Part shown: one piece after another, positions 23,399 through 31,790 of the stretch | How positions within the stretch are numbered: the first letter of the stretch is position 1 | Layout: each line of letters opens with the position of its first letter | Assembly: GCA_964634675.1 (NCBI GenBank) | Contig: CAZWLH010000003.1 | Span: 1 to 53,175, forward strand | Source of the DNA: UMGS172 sp964634675 | GTDB taxonomy: Bacteria > Bacillota > Clostridia > Oscillospirales > Acutalibacteraceae | Reading direction: 5' to 3' | DNA: 53,175 nt | The notes under the pieces: model-generated | Told to the model about the DNA's origin: nothing | Databases searched by the model: none | Seen by the model: the letters and a program-made list of their open reading frames with translations, nothing else | Made by a program: the position numbers and the translations under genes

Positions 23399-25843
23399 TT
23401 ACCCCAATTTTTCAAGCCTTGCGAAGTTGGCCATAAGCTTCTTGGTACCCTTTGTGTCAAAGGCGATCTCAAGCAGAGTGTCATTTCCCATAGGCTTGGC
23501 CGAAAGTATCATACCGTCACCGAAGGTCTTGTGGTGCACGCGCTCGCCTATATTATAGGAAGCAGTGACCTTCGAAGCCCGACTGCCCGCGCCGATACCG
23601 AGACTGCTTCCGCCGCCGATATTCGAACCTCTGCCGCGGTCAAACGGACTGCCTGCGCTCCGCACGGCCGTCTCATGCGGCCTCACCGAACCACTCGACT
23701 CCGAATAGCGGAAATCGGCGCTTCCGAAGCCGTTTTGGGTCATTCCGCTGCGCATGTTTCTCACACGGCAAAGCTTTTCCGGTATCTCGCTCAAAAATCT
23801 CGACGGCAGGTTGCGTCCCGTCTGACCGTAAAGCATTCGGGTGTAAGCGTTGGAGATGTTGAGCTTTTTCTTGGCACGTGTTATGGCAACATATGCCAAT
23901 CGGCGTTCCTCTTCGATGTCCTCCTCGGTGCCGTATATCGACTGATTTCCGGGGAATATTCCCTCTTCAAGTCCGACAAGGAAGACATTGTTGAATTCAA
24001 GTCCCTTTGCCGAATGGACCGTCATAAGCACAACGGCATCGGCATCGGGGTCGAACTGATCTATATCGCTTATAAGGGCGACCTCCTCCAAAAAGCCCGA
24101 AAGCTCGGGATTTTCGTGCTCGGTCTCATACTGTGAAATGCTCGAAGCAAGCTCCTTTACGTTGTCGAGACGGTCGGCGCCCTCCTTGCCCTCGGCAATA
24201 AGCGAAAGGGTATAGCCGGATTTGTCAAGCATCTCTGCAAAAAGCTCCGACAGAGTTGCGGTTTCGGCAAGCTCGGACAGCTTTTCTATCATATCGGTGA
24301 ATTCACGAAGCTTTTTGGAACTTCTTGCCAATGGAGGAAAATCCTCGGCCGTTTTGAAGACCTCAAAAAGCGAAAGTCCCGTTTGATCGGCGATCTCGGC
24401 GGCACGTCCCACCGTGGTATCGCCTATGCCTCGCTTGGGCTCGTTTATTATGCGTGTCAGTCTTACCCTGTCACCGTGGTTGGCGATGACGTTAAGATAG
24501 GCTATAACGTCGCGGATCTCCTTGCGGTCATAGAAGCGGTGACCGCCCACAACACGGTAAGGCACACCCGAGCGTGCCATAACGTTTTCTATGGCGTTCG
24601 ACTGTGCGTTCATCCTGTAAAGCACGGCGTTATCGGAATATTTTCCGCCTGCGGCAACGGTGCCGAGAATCGTATCGACAACAAAGGAAGCCTCGCTTCT
24701 CTCGTCGGGCGCCGTGTAAACATCTATCTTTTCTCCGCCGTCATCGGCAGTCCAAAGATTTTTGCCCTTTCTGAGCCGATTGTTCGCAATGACCGAATTT
24801 GCGGCATCGAGTATCACCGAGGTCGAGCGGTAGTTCTGCTCAAGTCTGATGACCGTCGCATCGGGATAGGTGTCCTCGAAATTCAGTATATTCTCTATTG
24901 TGGCACCTCTGAAGCGGTATATACTCTGATCGTCATCACCGACAACGCATATATTGCGCTCCTTATCGGCCAAAAGGCTTATCAGCACATACTGTGCGTG
25001 GTTGGTATCCTGATACTCGTCGACCATTATGTATTTGAAACGGCGTTGATAATAATCGAGTGCTTCCTTCGAAACTTGCAGCATTTTGACGGTATTGACT
25101 ATCATATCGTCAAAATCCATTGCATCGGCCTCCTTCAAGGCCGTCTGATAAGCGGCATATGCCTTGCCGATCTTCGAAAGCCTGATATCACCGCTGTTTT
25201 CGGCGATAAACCGCTCAGGCTCGCAAAGCCTGTCCTTTGCACTGCTGATCGCATTAAGCGTTGCCCTTATGGGGAACATTTTCTCATCCATATTAAGTGA
25301 GGCGTAAACGCTCTTCATAACACGCTTTTGGTCGTCGGTGTCGTATATCGTAAAATGGGACGAATAGCCGATGCAATCACCGAAGCGGCGCAGCATACGT
25401 CCGCAGACCGAGTGAAACGTACCAGCCCATATGCCGTCACCGTCGTCACCGAGCATTGTGGAAATCCTCTCCTTCAGCTCGTTCGCCGCCTTATTGGTGA
25501 AGGTTATGGCAAGGATATCCCAGCCTCTTGCTGCATCGACCGAGAAAATACCGCCGTTTTCGATCTCGCCGCTTTCGGCGGCCGCTTCAAGCTGTGTGAA
25601 ATTGTCGGCATTGACAAAAGGTGGGACAAAATCCGAATTATAAGCATTGCCGAATTTCACAAGAGAGGCTATCCGGTTAACAAGCACCGTTGTCTTGCCG
25701 CTTCCGGCTCCCGCCAAAATGAGAACGGGTCCCACAGCCGAGGTGACACCCTTGAACTGCATTTCGTTCATTCGTGAAAAGTATTTTTTTATAACCATGC
25801 GGCGAAGCGCAAGGAATTTTTCATTTATGCTTGTATCGGGCAT
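23399..25843 (-). CDS. pcrA: ATP-dependent DNA helicase PcrA/UvrD
   Basis: Superfamily 1A 3'-5' helicase of 814 residues, acting in nucleotide excision repair and removal of RecA filaments or stalled polymerase. Motif I is LAGAGSGKTTVL; Ia ILAITFTNKAANELKERI; II MVDEYQDTN; III VVGDDDQSIYRFRGA; IV RLEQNYRST; V VVLMTVHSAKGLEF; VI RRLAYVAITRAKK. The C-terminus has the PcrA tail YNIGERVHHKTFGDGMI (Tudor-like, RNA polymerase binding). ATG 25843 follows TAGGAG; the ATG at 25891 lies within the -10 box of the promoter. Monocistronic. Confidence 0.96.
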   Translation of the reverse strand: MPDTSINEKFLALRRMVIKKYFSRMNEMQFKGVTSAVGPVLILAGAGSGKTTVLVNRIASLVKFGNAYNSDFVPPFVNADNFTQLEAAAESGEIENGGIFSVDAARGWDILAITFTNKAANELKERISTMLGDDGDGIWAGTFHSVCGRMLRRFGDCIGYSSHFTIYDTDDQKRVMKSVYASLNMDEKMFPIRATLNAISSAKDRLCEPERFIAENSGDIRLSKIGKAYAAYQTALKEADAMDFDDMIVNTVKMLQVSKEALDYYQRRFKYIMVDEYQDTNHAQYVLISLLADKERNICVVGDDDQSIYRFRGATIENILNFEDTYPDATVIRLEQNYRSTSVILDAANSVIANNRLRKGKNLWTADDGGEKIDVYTAPDERSEASFVVDTILGTVAAGGKYSDNAVLYRMNAQSNAIENVMARSGVPYRVVGGHRFYDRKEIRDVIAYLNVIANHGDRVRLTRIINEPKRGIGDTTVGRAAEIADQTGLSLFEVFKTAEDFPPLARSSKKLREFTDMIEKLSELAETATLSELFAEMLDKSGYTLSLIAEGKEGADRLDNVKELASSISQYETEHENPELSGFLEEVALISDIDQFDPDADAVVLMTVHSAKGLEFNNVFLVGLEEGIFPGNQSIYGTEEDIEEERRLAYVAITRAKKKLNISNAYTRMLYGQTGRNLPSRFLSEIPEKLCRVRNMRSGMTQNGFGSADFRYSESSGSVRPHETAVRSAGSPFDRGRGSNIGGGSSLGIGAGSRASKVTASYNIGERVHHKTFGDGMILSAKPMGNDTLLEIAFDTKGTKKLMANFARLEKLG

Positions 25844-25889
25844 ATTCTGTCTCCTAAAGCTCGAATATATATTTTTAACCGTACTTGAC

Positions 25890-25918
25890 ATTATACATTA
25901 AATCCTTTCGCATTTCAA
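25890..25918 (-). promoter_or_regulatory. sigma-A promoter of pcrA
   Basis: Minus strand: TTGAAA (25913-25918), 17-bp spacer, TATAAT (25890-25895). It settles the pcrA start at 25843. Confidence 0.8.
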
Positions 25919-26000
25919 CAAATTTTCCGAAAATTTGTTCACGAAGTCCAAAACCGCCGAAGCGACGGCCAAATCGGTTTCCGAATACTTAAAATATAGC

Positions 26001-26029
26001 TTGAAAATAAGGCGCCTCTATTATATAAT
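26001..26029 (+). promoter_or_regulatory. sigma-A promoter of lacZ
   Basis: TTGAAA (26001-26006), 17-bp spacer, TATAAT (26024-26029), 27 bp before the start codon. No obvious operator or cre site was noticed. Confidence 0.8.
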
Positions 26030-26056
26030 GAAGAAAAAACTTAGGCAGGTGCTCTT

Positions 26057-28879
26057 ATGCGTATATATGAAAACCCTTTGAAAACAAGTGAAAACCGATG
26101 CTCGGCCGCAAGCTATACTATCCCCGGCGGTATTTCCGAGCACCGTTCGTTAAACGGCGAATGGGACTTTGCGTATTTTGAACGTGATATCGACGTCCCC
26201 GAGACAATCGAAAAATGGGATAAGCTCCCCGTGCCGTCCTGCTGGCAGCTTCACGGCTATGATTGCCCCAACTATACCAATATAAACTATCCTTACCCCT
26301 GCGATCCGCCCTTCGTTCCCGATGACAATCCCTGCGGTGTTTACCGCCGTACCTTTGAGATAGAAAAGAAGTGGGGCAGAATTTATTTTGTCTTTGAGGG
26401 CGTTTCGTCCTGTGCTTTTCTTTCGGTAAACGGCAAGGATGTCGGATACACACAGGGCAGTCGCCTGAGAACCGTTTTCGACATCACCGATTTTGCGGTC
26501 GAGGGTGAAAATACCGTCACCGTAAAGGTGCTTAAATGGTGCTGCGGAAGCTATCTTGAGGATCAGGATGCTTTCCGCTATAACGGTATTTTCAGAGATG
26601 TTTACCTTCTTCAGCGACCCGAGGATCACCTTGAGGATGTTGAGATAATCCCGAACGGCGAGGCCATATGTATAAAAACAAAGGGCGAGGCCGAGGTCGA
26701 GATTCTCGACTCGACCGGTGTTATCTTCGAAGGTCATATGACCGATGAGCTGTCGTTTTCTCCGAGCAATCCGATACTTTGGAATGCGGAAAAGCCGTAT
26801 CTTTATACCGTAAAGCTTATTCGCAACCAAGAGGTGCTCACCTTTAAAGCGGGTATGCGTAAGATCGAGATATCCGACAAATACGAGCTGCTTATAAACG
26901 GCGTTGCGGTAAAGCTCCACGGTGTCAACCACCACGACACAAGCAAGTACAGAGGCTGGTGTCAGACCGATGAGGAGCTTGAACGTGATTTGAGACTTAT
27001 GAAGGAGCTGAACATCAACTGTGTCAGAACCTCTCACTATCCTCCGACCCCGAAATTTATCGAGCTTTGCGACGAGATAGGTCTTTATGTTGTCTGCGAA
27101 ACCGATATCGAAACCCACGGCTTTGCGAGAAGATATTCCAACGGAGCATACGGCTATGACGTAGCTTCAAACGAGTGGCCCTGCACAATGCCCGACTGGA
27201 AGCACGAATTTATTGAGCGTATGGAGCGTATGGTCGAGACCTTTAAAAACAGTCCGTCGGTCATTATGTGGTCGACCGGCAACGAAAGCGGTCACGGCTC
27301 CAACCACGTTGCAATGATAAAGAACACCAAGCGGCGTGACCCGTCGAGGCTTGTTCACTGCGAGGATGCTTCACGAAAGGGTCAGCAGTATAATGCCGAT
27401 GTTTTCTCCGGTATGTATCTCGGCTTTGAGACACTGACCAAAGACGCCACCTGCGACGATATTCCGATGCCGGTATTCCTCTGCGAATATTCGCACGCAA
27501 TGGGCAACGGCCCCGGCGACGTATTTCATTACAACGAACTGTTCGACAAATATCCCAAGCTCATCGGCGGATGCATCTGGGAGTGGGCCGACCACGTTGT
27601 CACGGTCGACGGTGTGCAGAAATACGGCGGCGATTTCGAGGGCGAGCTCACCCACGACCGCAACTTCTGCTGTGACGGACTTGTCTTTGCCGACCGTTCG
27701 CTGAAGGCAGGCTCACTTGAAGTAAAGGCGGCTTATCAGCCTATCAAGACACGTCTTTGCGGCAACACTCTGTTCGTTTACAACCGTCTCGACTTCACAA
27801 ATCTCAACGAATATGAGCTGACCTATACCGTTGAGGTCGACGGCAAGGTCATATCCGAAAACAGCACCGTATTGGATGCAGAACCGCACTGCGAGACCGA
27901 GCTTCACTTTGACTATGACAAGGCTACCTGCGAATACGGCGCATATATAACCGTAAGGCTCAAAAAGGACGGCCGTGAATGTGCCTTGACACAGCACGAG
28001 CTGCCGTTTGAAGCGGTATCAAAGCCTTCTGCCGCAAAGGCCGATTTTGTTGAGGATGAGCTTAACGTCTGCTTCAAGGGCGAGCATTTTGAATATATCT
28101 TCTCGAAACATTACGGCATTTTCACAAGCATGAAGGTCGACGGCGAGGAGCAGCTTGCCGGCACACCGCATCTTACGACCTTCCGTGCTCCGACCGATAA
28201 CGACCGGAATGTTGAGTCGCTTTGGACAAATATGACCATCTGGCAGGGCGAAAACTTCAACGTTCAGTTCTCAAAGGTCTACGGTTGTACGGCAGAAAAC
28301 GGCACAGTCACGGTCGACGGCTCACTTTCGGGCATTTCACGTGCTCCGTTCTGCCGCTACACGCTCACGGTGTCGGTCTTTTCCGACGGCAAGGTTGAGC
28401 TTGCTCTTGACGGCAAGATAAGAGAAAACGTTGTATTTTTGCCGAGATTCGGATATGAGTTCACGCTTCCCGCTTCTTCGTCCGACTTCAAATGTTTTGC
28501 GAGAGGCTCAGCCGAAAGCTATTGCGATATGAACCACGCCGCTCCTATGGGACTTTATGAAAGCAATGCGGCCGCAGAGTATGTCAATTATGTGAGACCG
28601 CAGGAGCACGGCAACCATTTCGGCGCCAAAATGCTCGAAATAGGAAAGCTCCGCTTTACGTCTCCCGACGGCTTTGAGTTCAATGTTTCGGAATATACCA
28701 CCGACAACCTTTATAAAGCCAATCACACCGATGAACTTAAAAAGGACGGCAAGGTACACCTGAGGGTCGATTATAAATCCTCGGGAATCGGTTCCGCATC
28801 TTGCGGACCGGCTTTGAGAAACGAATACAAGCTTTCCGACAAGAATATTTCCTGGAAGTTCGCAATAAATATACTGTAA
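26057..28879 (+). CDS. lacZ: beta-galactosidase, glycoside hydrolase family 2 (LacZ type)
   Basis: Cytoplasmic beta-galactosidase (no signal peptide), 940 residues. Domain order is that of GH2: N-terminal sugar-binding domain (SLNGEWDFAY, LPVPSCWQLHGYDCPNYTN, NPCGVYRRTF), an Ig-like domain, the TIM barrel (KLHGVNHHD, CVRTSHYPPTP), and a C-terminal beta-galactosidase small chain (FRAPTDNDRN). The acid/base is Glu410 in WSTGNESGHG and the nucleophile is Glu477 in LCEYSHAMGNG. It is slightly shorter than E. coli LacZ. No permease or regulator accompanies it; it is flanked by its own promoter and a hairpin, so lactose or galactoside uptake must be encoded elsewhere. Confidence 0.96.
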   Translation: MRIYENPLKTSENRCSAASYTIPGGISEHRSLNGEWDFAYFERDIDVPETIEKWDKLPVPSCWQLHGYDCPNYTNINYPYPCDPPFVPDDNPCGVYRRTFEIEKKWGRIYFVFEGVSSCAFLSVNGKDVGYTQGSRLRTVFDITDFAVEGENTVTVKVLKWCCGSYLEDQDAFRYNGIFRDVYLLQRPEDHLEDVEIIPNGEAICIKTKGEAEVEILDSTGVIFEGHMTDELSFSPSNPILWNAEKPYLYTVKLIRNQEVLTFKAGMRKIEISDKYELLINGVAVKLHGVNHHDTSKYRGWCQTDEELERDLRLMKELNINCVRTSHYPPTPKFIELCDEIGLYVVCETDIETHGFARRYSNGAYGYDVASNEWPCTMPDWKHEFIERMERMVETFKNSPSVIMWSTGNESGHGSNHVAMIKNTKRRDPSRLVHCEDASRKGQQYNADVFSGMYLGFETLTKDATCDDIPMPVFLCEYSHAMGNGPGDVFHYNELFDKYPKLIGGCIWEWADHVVTVDGVQKYGGDFEGELTHDRNFCCDGLVFADRSLKAGSLEVKAAYQPIKTRLCGNTLFVYNRLDFTNLNEYELTYTVEVDGKVISENSTVLDAEPHCETELHFDYDKATCEYGAYITVRLKKDGRECALTQHELPFEAVSKPSAAKADFVEDELNVCFKGEHFEYIFSKHYGIFTSMKVDGEEQLAGTPHLTTFRAPTDNDRNVESLWTNMTIWQGENFNVQFSKVYGCTAENGTVTVDGSLSGISRAPFCRYTLTVSVFSDGKVELALDGKIRENVVFLPRFGYEFTLPASSSDFKCFARGSAESYCDMNHAAPMGLYESNAAAEYVNYVRPQEHGNHFGAKMLEIGKLRFTSPDGFEFNVSEYTTDNLYKANHTDELKKDGKVHLRVDYKSSGIGSASCGPALRNEYKLSDKNISWKFAINIL

Positions 28880-28885
28880 ATTTTC

Positions 28886-28915
28886 AAGACCGCACGCAAA
28901 AAAGCCTGCGGTCTT
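28886..28915 (+). terminator. possible terminator of lacZ
   Basis: A 9-bp stem AAGACCGCA / TGCGGTCTT (28886-28894 with 28907-28915) lies seven bases after the lacZ stop. It lacks a good T-run, so termination efficiency is uncertain. Confidence 0.5.
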
Positions 28916-28943
28916 ATGCAAAGCCGCGGCAAAATAACGGGTA

Positions 28944-28972
28944 TTGCAAATCTTACGGCGTTGTGTTATAAT
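28944..28972 (+). promoter_or_regulatory. sigma-A promoter of the PASTA pseudokinase, extended -10
   Basis: TTGCAA (28944-28949), 17-bp spacer, TATAAT (28967-28972) preceded by TGT. A perfect 9-bp hairpin with a TCGG tetraloop (28984-29005) follows at the predicted 5' end of the transcript. Confidence 0.8.
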
Positions 28973-28983
28973 GTAAAAGCAAA

Positions 28984-29005
28984 TACGGCAGATCGGTCTG
29001 CCGTA
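28984..29005 (+). other. 5'-terminal hairpin of the pseudokinase mRNA
   Basis: TACGGCAGA pairs perfectly with TCTGCCGTA around a TCGG loop. It begins about 5 nt after the predicted transcription start and 44 nt before the start codon. Such 5' hairpins often stabilise mRNA; no terminator-like T-run follows. Confidence 0.55.
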
Positions 29006-29048
29006 TGAAAGGTTTATGCGGCAACATTTTTTTGAAAGGGAAATTGTT

Positions 29049-30791
29049 ATGATAAATCCTAATAATCTTTGTCCCGGATGTATGAACGAAAAGGTAGTTG
29101 ACGGAAAATGCCCCATATGCGGCTATAATCCCGATGAGCCGGCAAGCCCTATGTTTTTGGCTCCCAGTTCGATACTCGATGCACGCTACTGCATAGGAAA
29201 GGTGCTTGAGCAGAACAGCGAGGGTGTCACCTATATCGGCTATGACACCGTCACCGCAACCACGGTCAACATCAGAGAGTTTTTCCCGGCAGGTCTTTGC
29301 GACCGTGACACCGACGGTGCCACCGTTGTGATGCTTTCGGGCAGTGAATACAGCTACAATGATGCTCTCACAAAATTCATCGAGCTTTCGCGTGAGCTGT
29401 TCCGTTTGAACGATCTTCCGGCACTTTTCGACGTGCTCGACGTAAGAGAGTCCAACAACACGGCATACCGTATAACCCGCTCGGTTCCTGGCATTTCGCT
29501 CCGTGAATTTCTTATGCGCAACGGCGGCGTTTTGAAGTGGGATCAGGCAAGAAGCCTTTTCGCACCGCTTATCGCCTCTGTTTCGGCCTTGCACGAAAGC
29601 GGTATCATCCACCGCGGCATTTCACCCGACACACTTATCGTCGGCAAGGACGGAAAGCTTCGTATAACCGGCTTCTGTATTCCCGAATGCCGCACGGCAA
29701 AAAGCTCCTTGACCTCTCAGCTTTTCCCGGGCTTTGCCGCAGTTGAGCAGTACGGCACCGCAGGCACACAGGGTCCTTGGACCGACGTTTATGCCTTTGC
29801 CGCCACCATTTACCGCACACTTGTCGGCAATCCTCCGCCCGAAGCGATCGACCGACTTGAAAACGACAATATGACCATTCCGGCAAAGGTCGCAAAGGAA
29901 ACTCCCAAAGCCGTGCTTGAGACCTTGGCGAACGCCTTGCAGGTATTGCCGAACGACCGCACACAGTCGATCGATGCCATGCGCCACGGACTTTCGGTCT
30001 CGTCGGCTCAGATCTCGGCCGCAGCCGCAGCCGTAAAGGCACCGGCTCAGCCCGAAAGACGTAAAAGCACTTCGACGGCACATAAGGCCTCGGACAATGC
30101 AAAGCAGAGCAAGAATACCGGCAAAATGTACGGTCTTGTCGCAGGTATCGTCACCGCCTTCCTGCTCGCAATAGTCATTGCGTTTGTTTTGTTCTTCCTC
30201 GGTGTTTTCGACAGTGACGACAGCGACACCACCTCGTCGGGCAACGGTTTGAGCGGTTTAAATTCGATGATCAACTCCGATCAGCCGGCAAGCAAAACCG
30301 CTTCGACCGGCACTCAGAAGTTCGAGCTTTACAGCTTCCTCGGAAAAACCTATCTCGAGCTCACCTCGAGTCAGGATTATGCCGACCTCGTGAAGTTCAA
30401 GGTCACCACCAAGCAGTACAGTGATGAATATGCCGCAGGACAGGTAATTTCGCAGAGTCCCAAGGCAGGCGAGATAACCGAGATCGGCACCACCGTCGAG
30501 GTCGTGCTCAGCCTCGGCCCCTCGTCGATAAAAATGCCCGACATAACGGGACTTTCGGCCGATGCCGCAAAGCTCAAGCTTTGCGAAGCCGGTTTTACTT
30601 ATCAGAACATCACCGTTAAGGAAAAATACGATGACACCGCCGCTCCCGGCGTGGTTATCGAGTCGGAGCCGCAGACCGATGTCAGGGTCAGTGTCGATGC
30701 TCCGATCACCATAATCACCAATAGCTTCCAGGGTCAGATCGTCGAGCCTCCGAAGCCGAACAATCCGATCGACGGCACAACGGCCGATTAA
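29049..30791 (+). CDS. zinc-ribbon / pseudokinase / PASTA membrane protein
   Basis: Protein of 580 residues. It starts with a zinc ribbon (C8-P-G-C11 and C21-P-I-C24), then a protein-kinase fold (about 35-295). All three catalytic signatures are altered: the ATP-binding lysine of the IKEFFP-type motif is Arg76 (NIREFFP), HRD is HRG at 188-190 (HRGISPDTLIV), and DFG is GFC at 208-210. It is therefore a predicted pseudokinase. A low-complexity linker, one helix (about 360-387) and two extracytoplasmic PASTA-like repeats (about 425-490 and 494-560, PDITGLSADAAKLKLCEAG) follow. PASTA domains bind muropeptides or beta-lactams in PrkC/IreK kinases, so it may sense cell wall without phosphotransfer. 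ATG 29049 follows AAAGGG. Confidence 0.88.
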   Translation: MINPNNLCPGCMNEKVVDGKCPICGYNPDEPASPMFLAPSSILDARYCIGKVLEQNSEGVTYIGYDTVTATTVNIREFFPAGLCDRDTDGATVVMLSGSEYSYNDALTKFIELSRELFRLNDLPALFDVLDVRESNNTAYRITRSVPGISLREFLMRNGGVLKWDQARSLFAPLIASVSALHESGIIHRGISPDTLIVGKDGKLRITGFCIPECRTAKSSLTSQLFPGFAAVEQYGTAGTQGPWTDVYAFAATIYRTLVGNPPPEAIDRLENDNMTIPAKVAKETPKAVLETLANALQVLPNDRTQSIDAMRHGLSVSSAQISAAAAAVKAPAQPERRKSTSTAHKASDNAKQSKNTGKMYGLVAGIVTAFLLAIVIAFVLFFLGVFDSDDSDTTSSGNGLSGLNSMINSDQPASKTASTGTQKFELYSFLGKTYLELTSSQDYADLVKFKVTTKQYSDEYAAGQVISQSPKAGEITEIGTTVEVVLSLGPSSIKMPDITGLSADAAKLKLCEAGFTYQNITVKEKYDDTAAPGVVIESEPQTDVRVSVDAPITIITNSFQGQIVEPPKPNNPIDGTTAD

Positions 30792-30838
30792 CCGACCGAC
30801 AAAGTAAGAATAAAGGCATTTTCGGTATTAACAGTTAA

Positions 30839-30880
30839 AAAACGCGCAGTATGCGTTAGCATTACTGCGCGTTTTCGGCA
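30839..30880 (+). terminator. terminator after the pseudokinase gene
   Basis: A 13-bp perfect stem AAAACGCGCAGTA / TACTGCGCGTTTT (30839-30851 with 30863-30875). The stem itself ends in TTTT. Confidence 0.8.
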
Positions 30881-31052
30881 CTTTTACAGTTTTCTAAGCC
30901 ACATTTTGCTTTTTTCACCTTTATACTTGACTTTCACTTAAAACAACCGAACAGACCATAAGCACGGTCTGCCGATTTTAACAATAAGAAAACCAAAAAT
31001 CCGCCCTTTAAAATAGGGCTTGGATTTATCGCATTGCGTAAAGGGGAGCATT

Positions 31053-31775
31053 ATGCCGAGATTTTTCAAAGAATATTTCGAAGAAGCGCCGTTTATCGAA
31101 GGCGACGATGCACGCCACATTTTAAGGTCGCTTCGTATGACGGTCGGAGAGCCGCTCACGGTGTGCGACACCAAGGGTAACGATTTTTCCTGTGTTATAT
31201 CGGGCTGCTCGGCCGACCGAGTTGACCTCGAGATCAAAGAAAAACGCAAAAACGAAACCGAGCCTTCGGTGTTTGTGACCCTTTATCTTTGCCTTACAAA
31301 GGGCGATAAAATGGATACCGCCGTCAAGCAGGCCGTCGAAATGGGCGCATCCCGTATCGTTCCGGTGCTGTCATCCAACTGCGTGTCACGTCCCGATGAG
31401 AAATCGCTTGCGAAAAAGACCGCTCGGTGGCAAAAAATCGCCGACGAAGCGGCAGGGCAGTCGGGAAGAGGAATACTTCCCACCGTGTCGGACACCTTAA
31501 CTTTTGCGGCGGCCGCCGCAAAAGCAACCGCCGATGACCTTTGCCTTTTTTGTTATGAGATCGGCGGTGAGCAGCTTAAAAGCATAGGCAAAGAGGTCGA
31601 AACCGTCTCGGTGTTTATAGGTCCAGAGGGCGGTTTCACCGCAGAAGAAGCCGAGTGCTTGACCGAAAGCGGCGCCTTTGTTATGACCTTGGGTCCGAGA
31701 ATTTTAAGAGCCGAGACCGCTCCCGTTGCCGCCTTGGCCGCCGTTATGCTTCAAAGCAACAATATGAGTAGATGA
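31053..31775 (+). CDS. rsmE: 16S rRNA (uracil1498-N3)-methyltransferase
   Basis: SPOUT-class methyltransferase of 240 residues that methylates U1498 of 16S rRNA. An N-terminal PUA-like domain (DDARHILRSLRMTVGEPLTVCD) is followed by the trefoil-knot domain with KGDKMDTAVKQAVEMGASRIVPV, the SAM loop FIGPEGGFTAEEAE and LGPRILRAETAPVAAL, all diagnostic. ATG 31053 follows AAAGGGGAGCATT; the in-frame upstream start at 31020 has no ribosome binding site. It sits 15 bp before the MATE gene, so the two are likely cotranscribed. The upstream gap 30881-31052 holds an imperfect hairpin (about 30997-31027) and no clear promoter. Confidence 0.95.
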   Translation: MPRFFKEYFEEAPFIEGDDARHILRSLRMTVGEPLTVCDTKGNDFSCVISGCSADRVDLEIKEKRKNETEPSVFVTLYLCLTKGDKMDTAVKQAVEMGASRIVPVLSSNCVSRPDEKSLAKKTARWQKIADEAAGQSGRGILPTVSDTLTFAAAAAKATADDLCLFCYEIGGEQLKSIGKEVETVSVFIGPEGGFTAEEAECLTESGAFVMTLGPRILRAETAPVAALAAVMLQSNNMSR

Positions 31776-31790
31776 TTTTGAGAGGATAGT

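Noticed and set aside
24383..25300. Plus-strand ORF of 305 codons opposite pcrA
   Set aside because: It is antisense to the conserved helicase motifs and has no ribosome binding site.
25843..25891. ATG at 25891 as the start of pcrA
   Set aside because: It falls in the -10 box of a good promoter and has no ribosome binding site; ATG 25843 has TAGGAG.
26150..27118. Minus-strand ORF of 322 codons opposite lacZ
   Set aside because: It is antisense to the GH2 sugar-binding and barrel region; no supporting motif or start signal.
30881..31052. TTGACT at about 30928 as the promoter of rsmE
   Set aside because: No acceptable -10 box lies 16-18 bp downstream; the promoter of rsmE remains unassigned.
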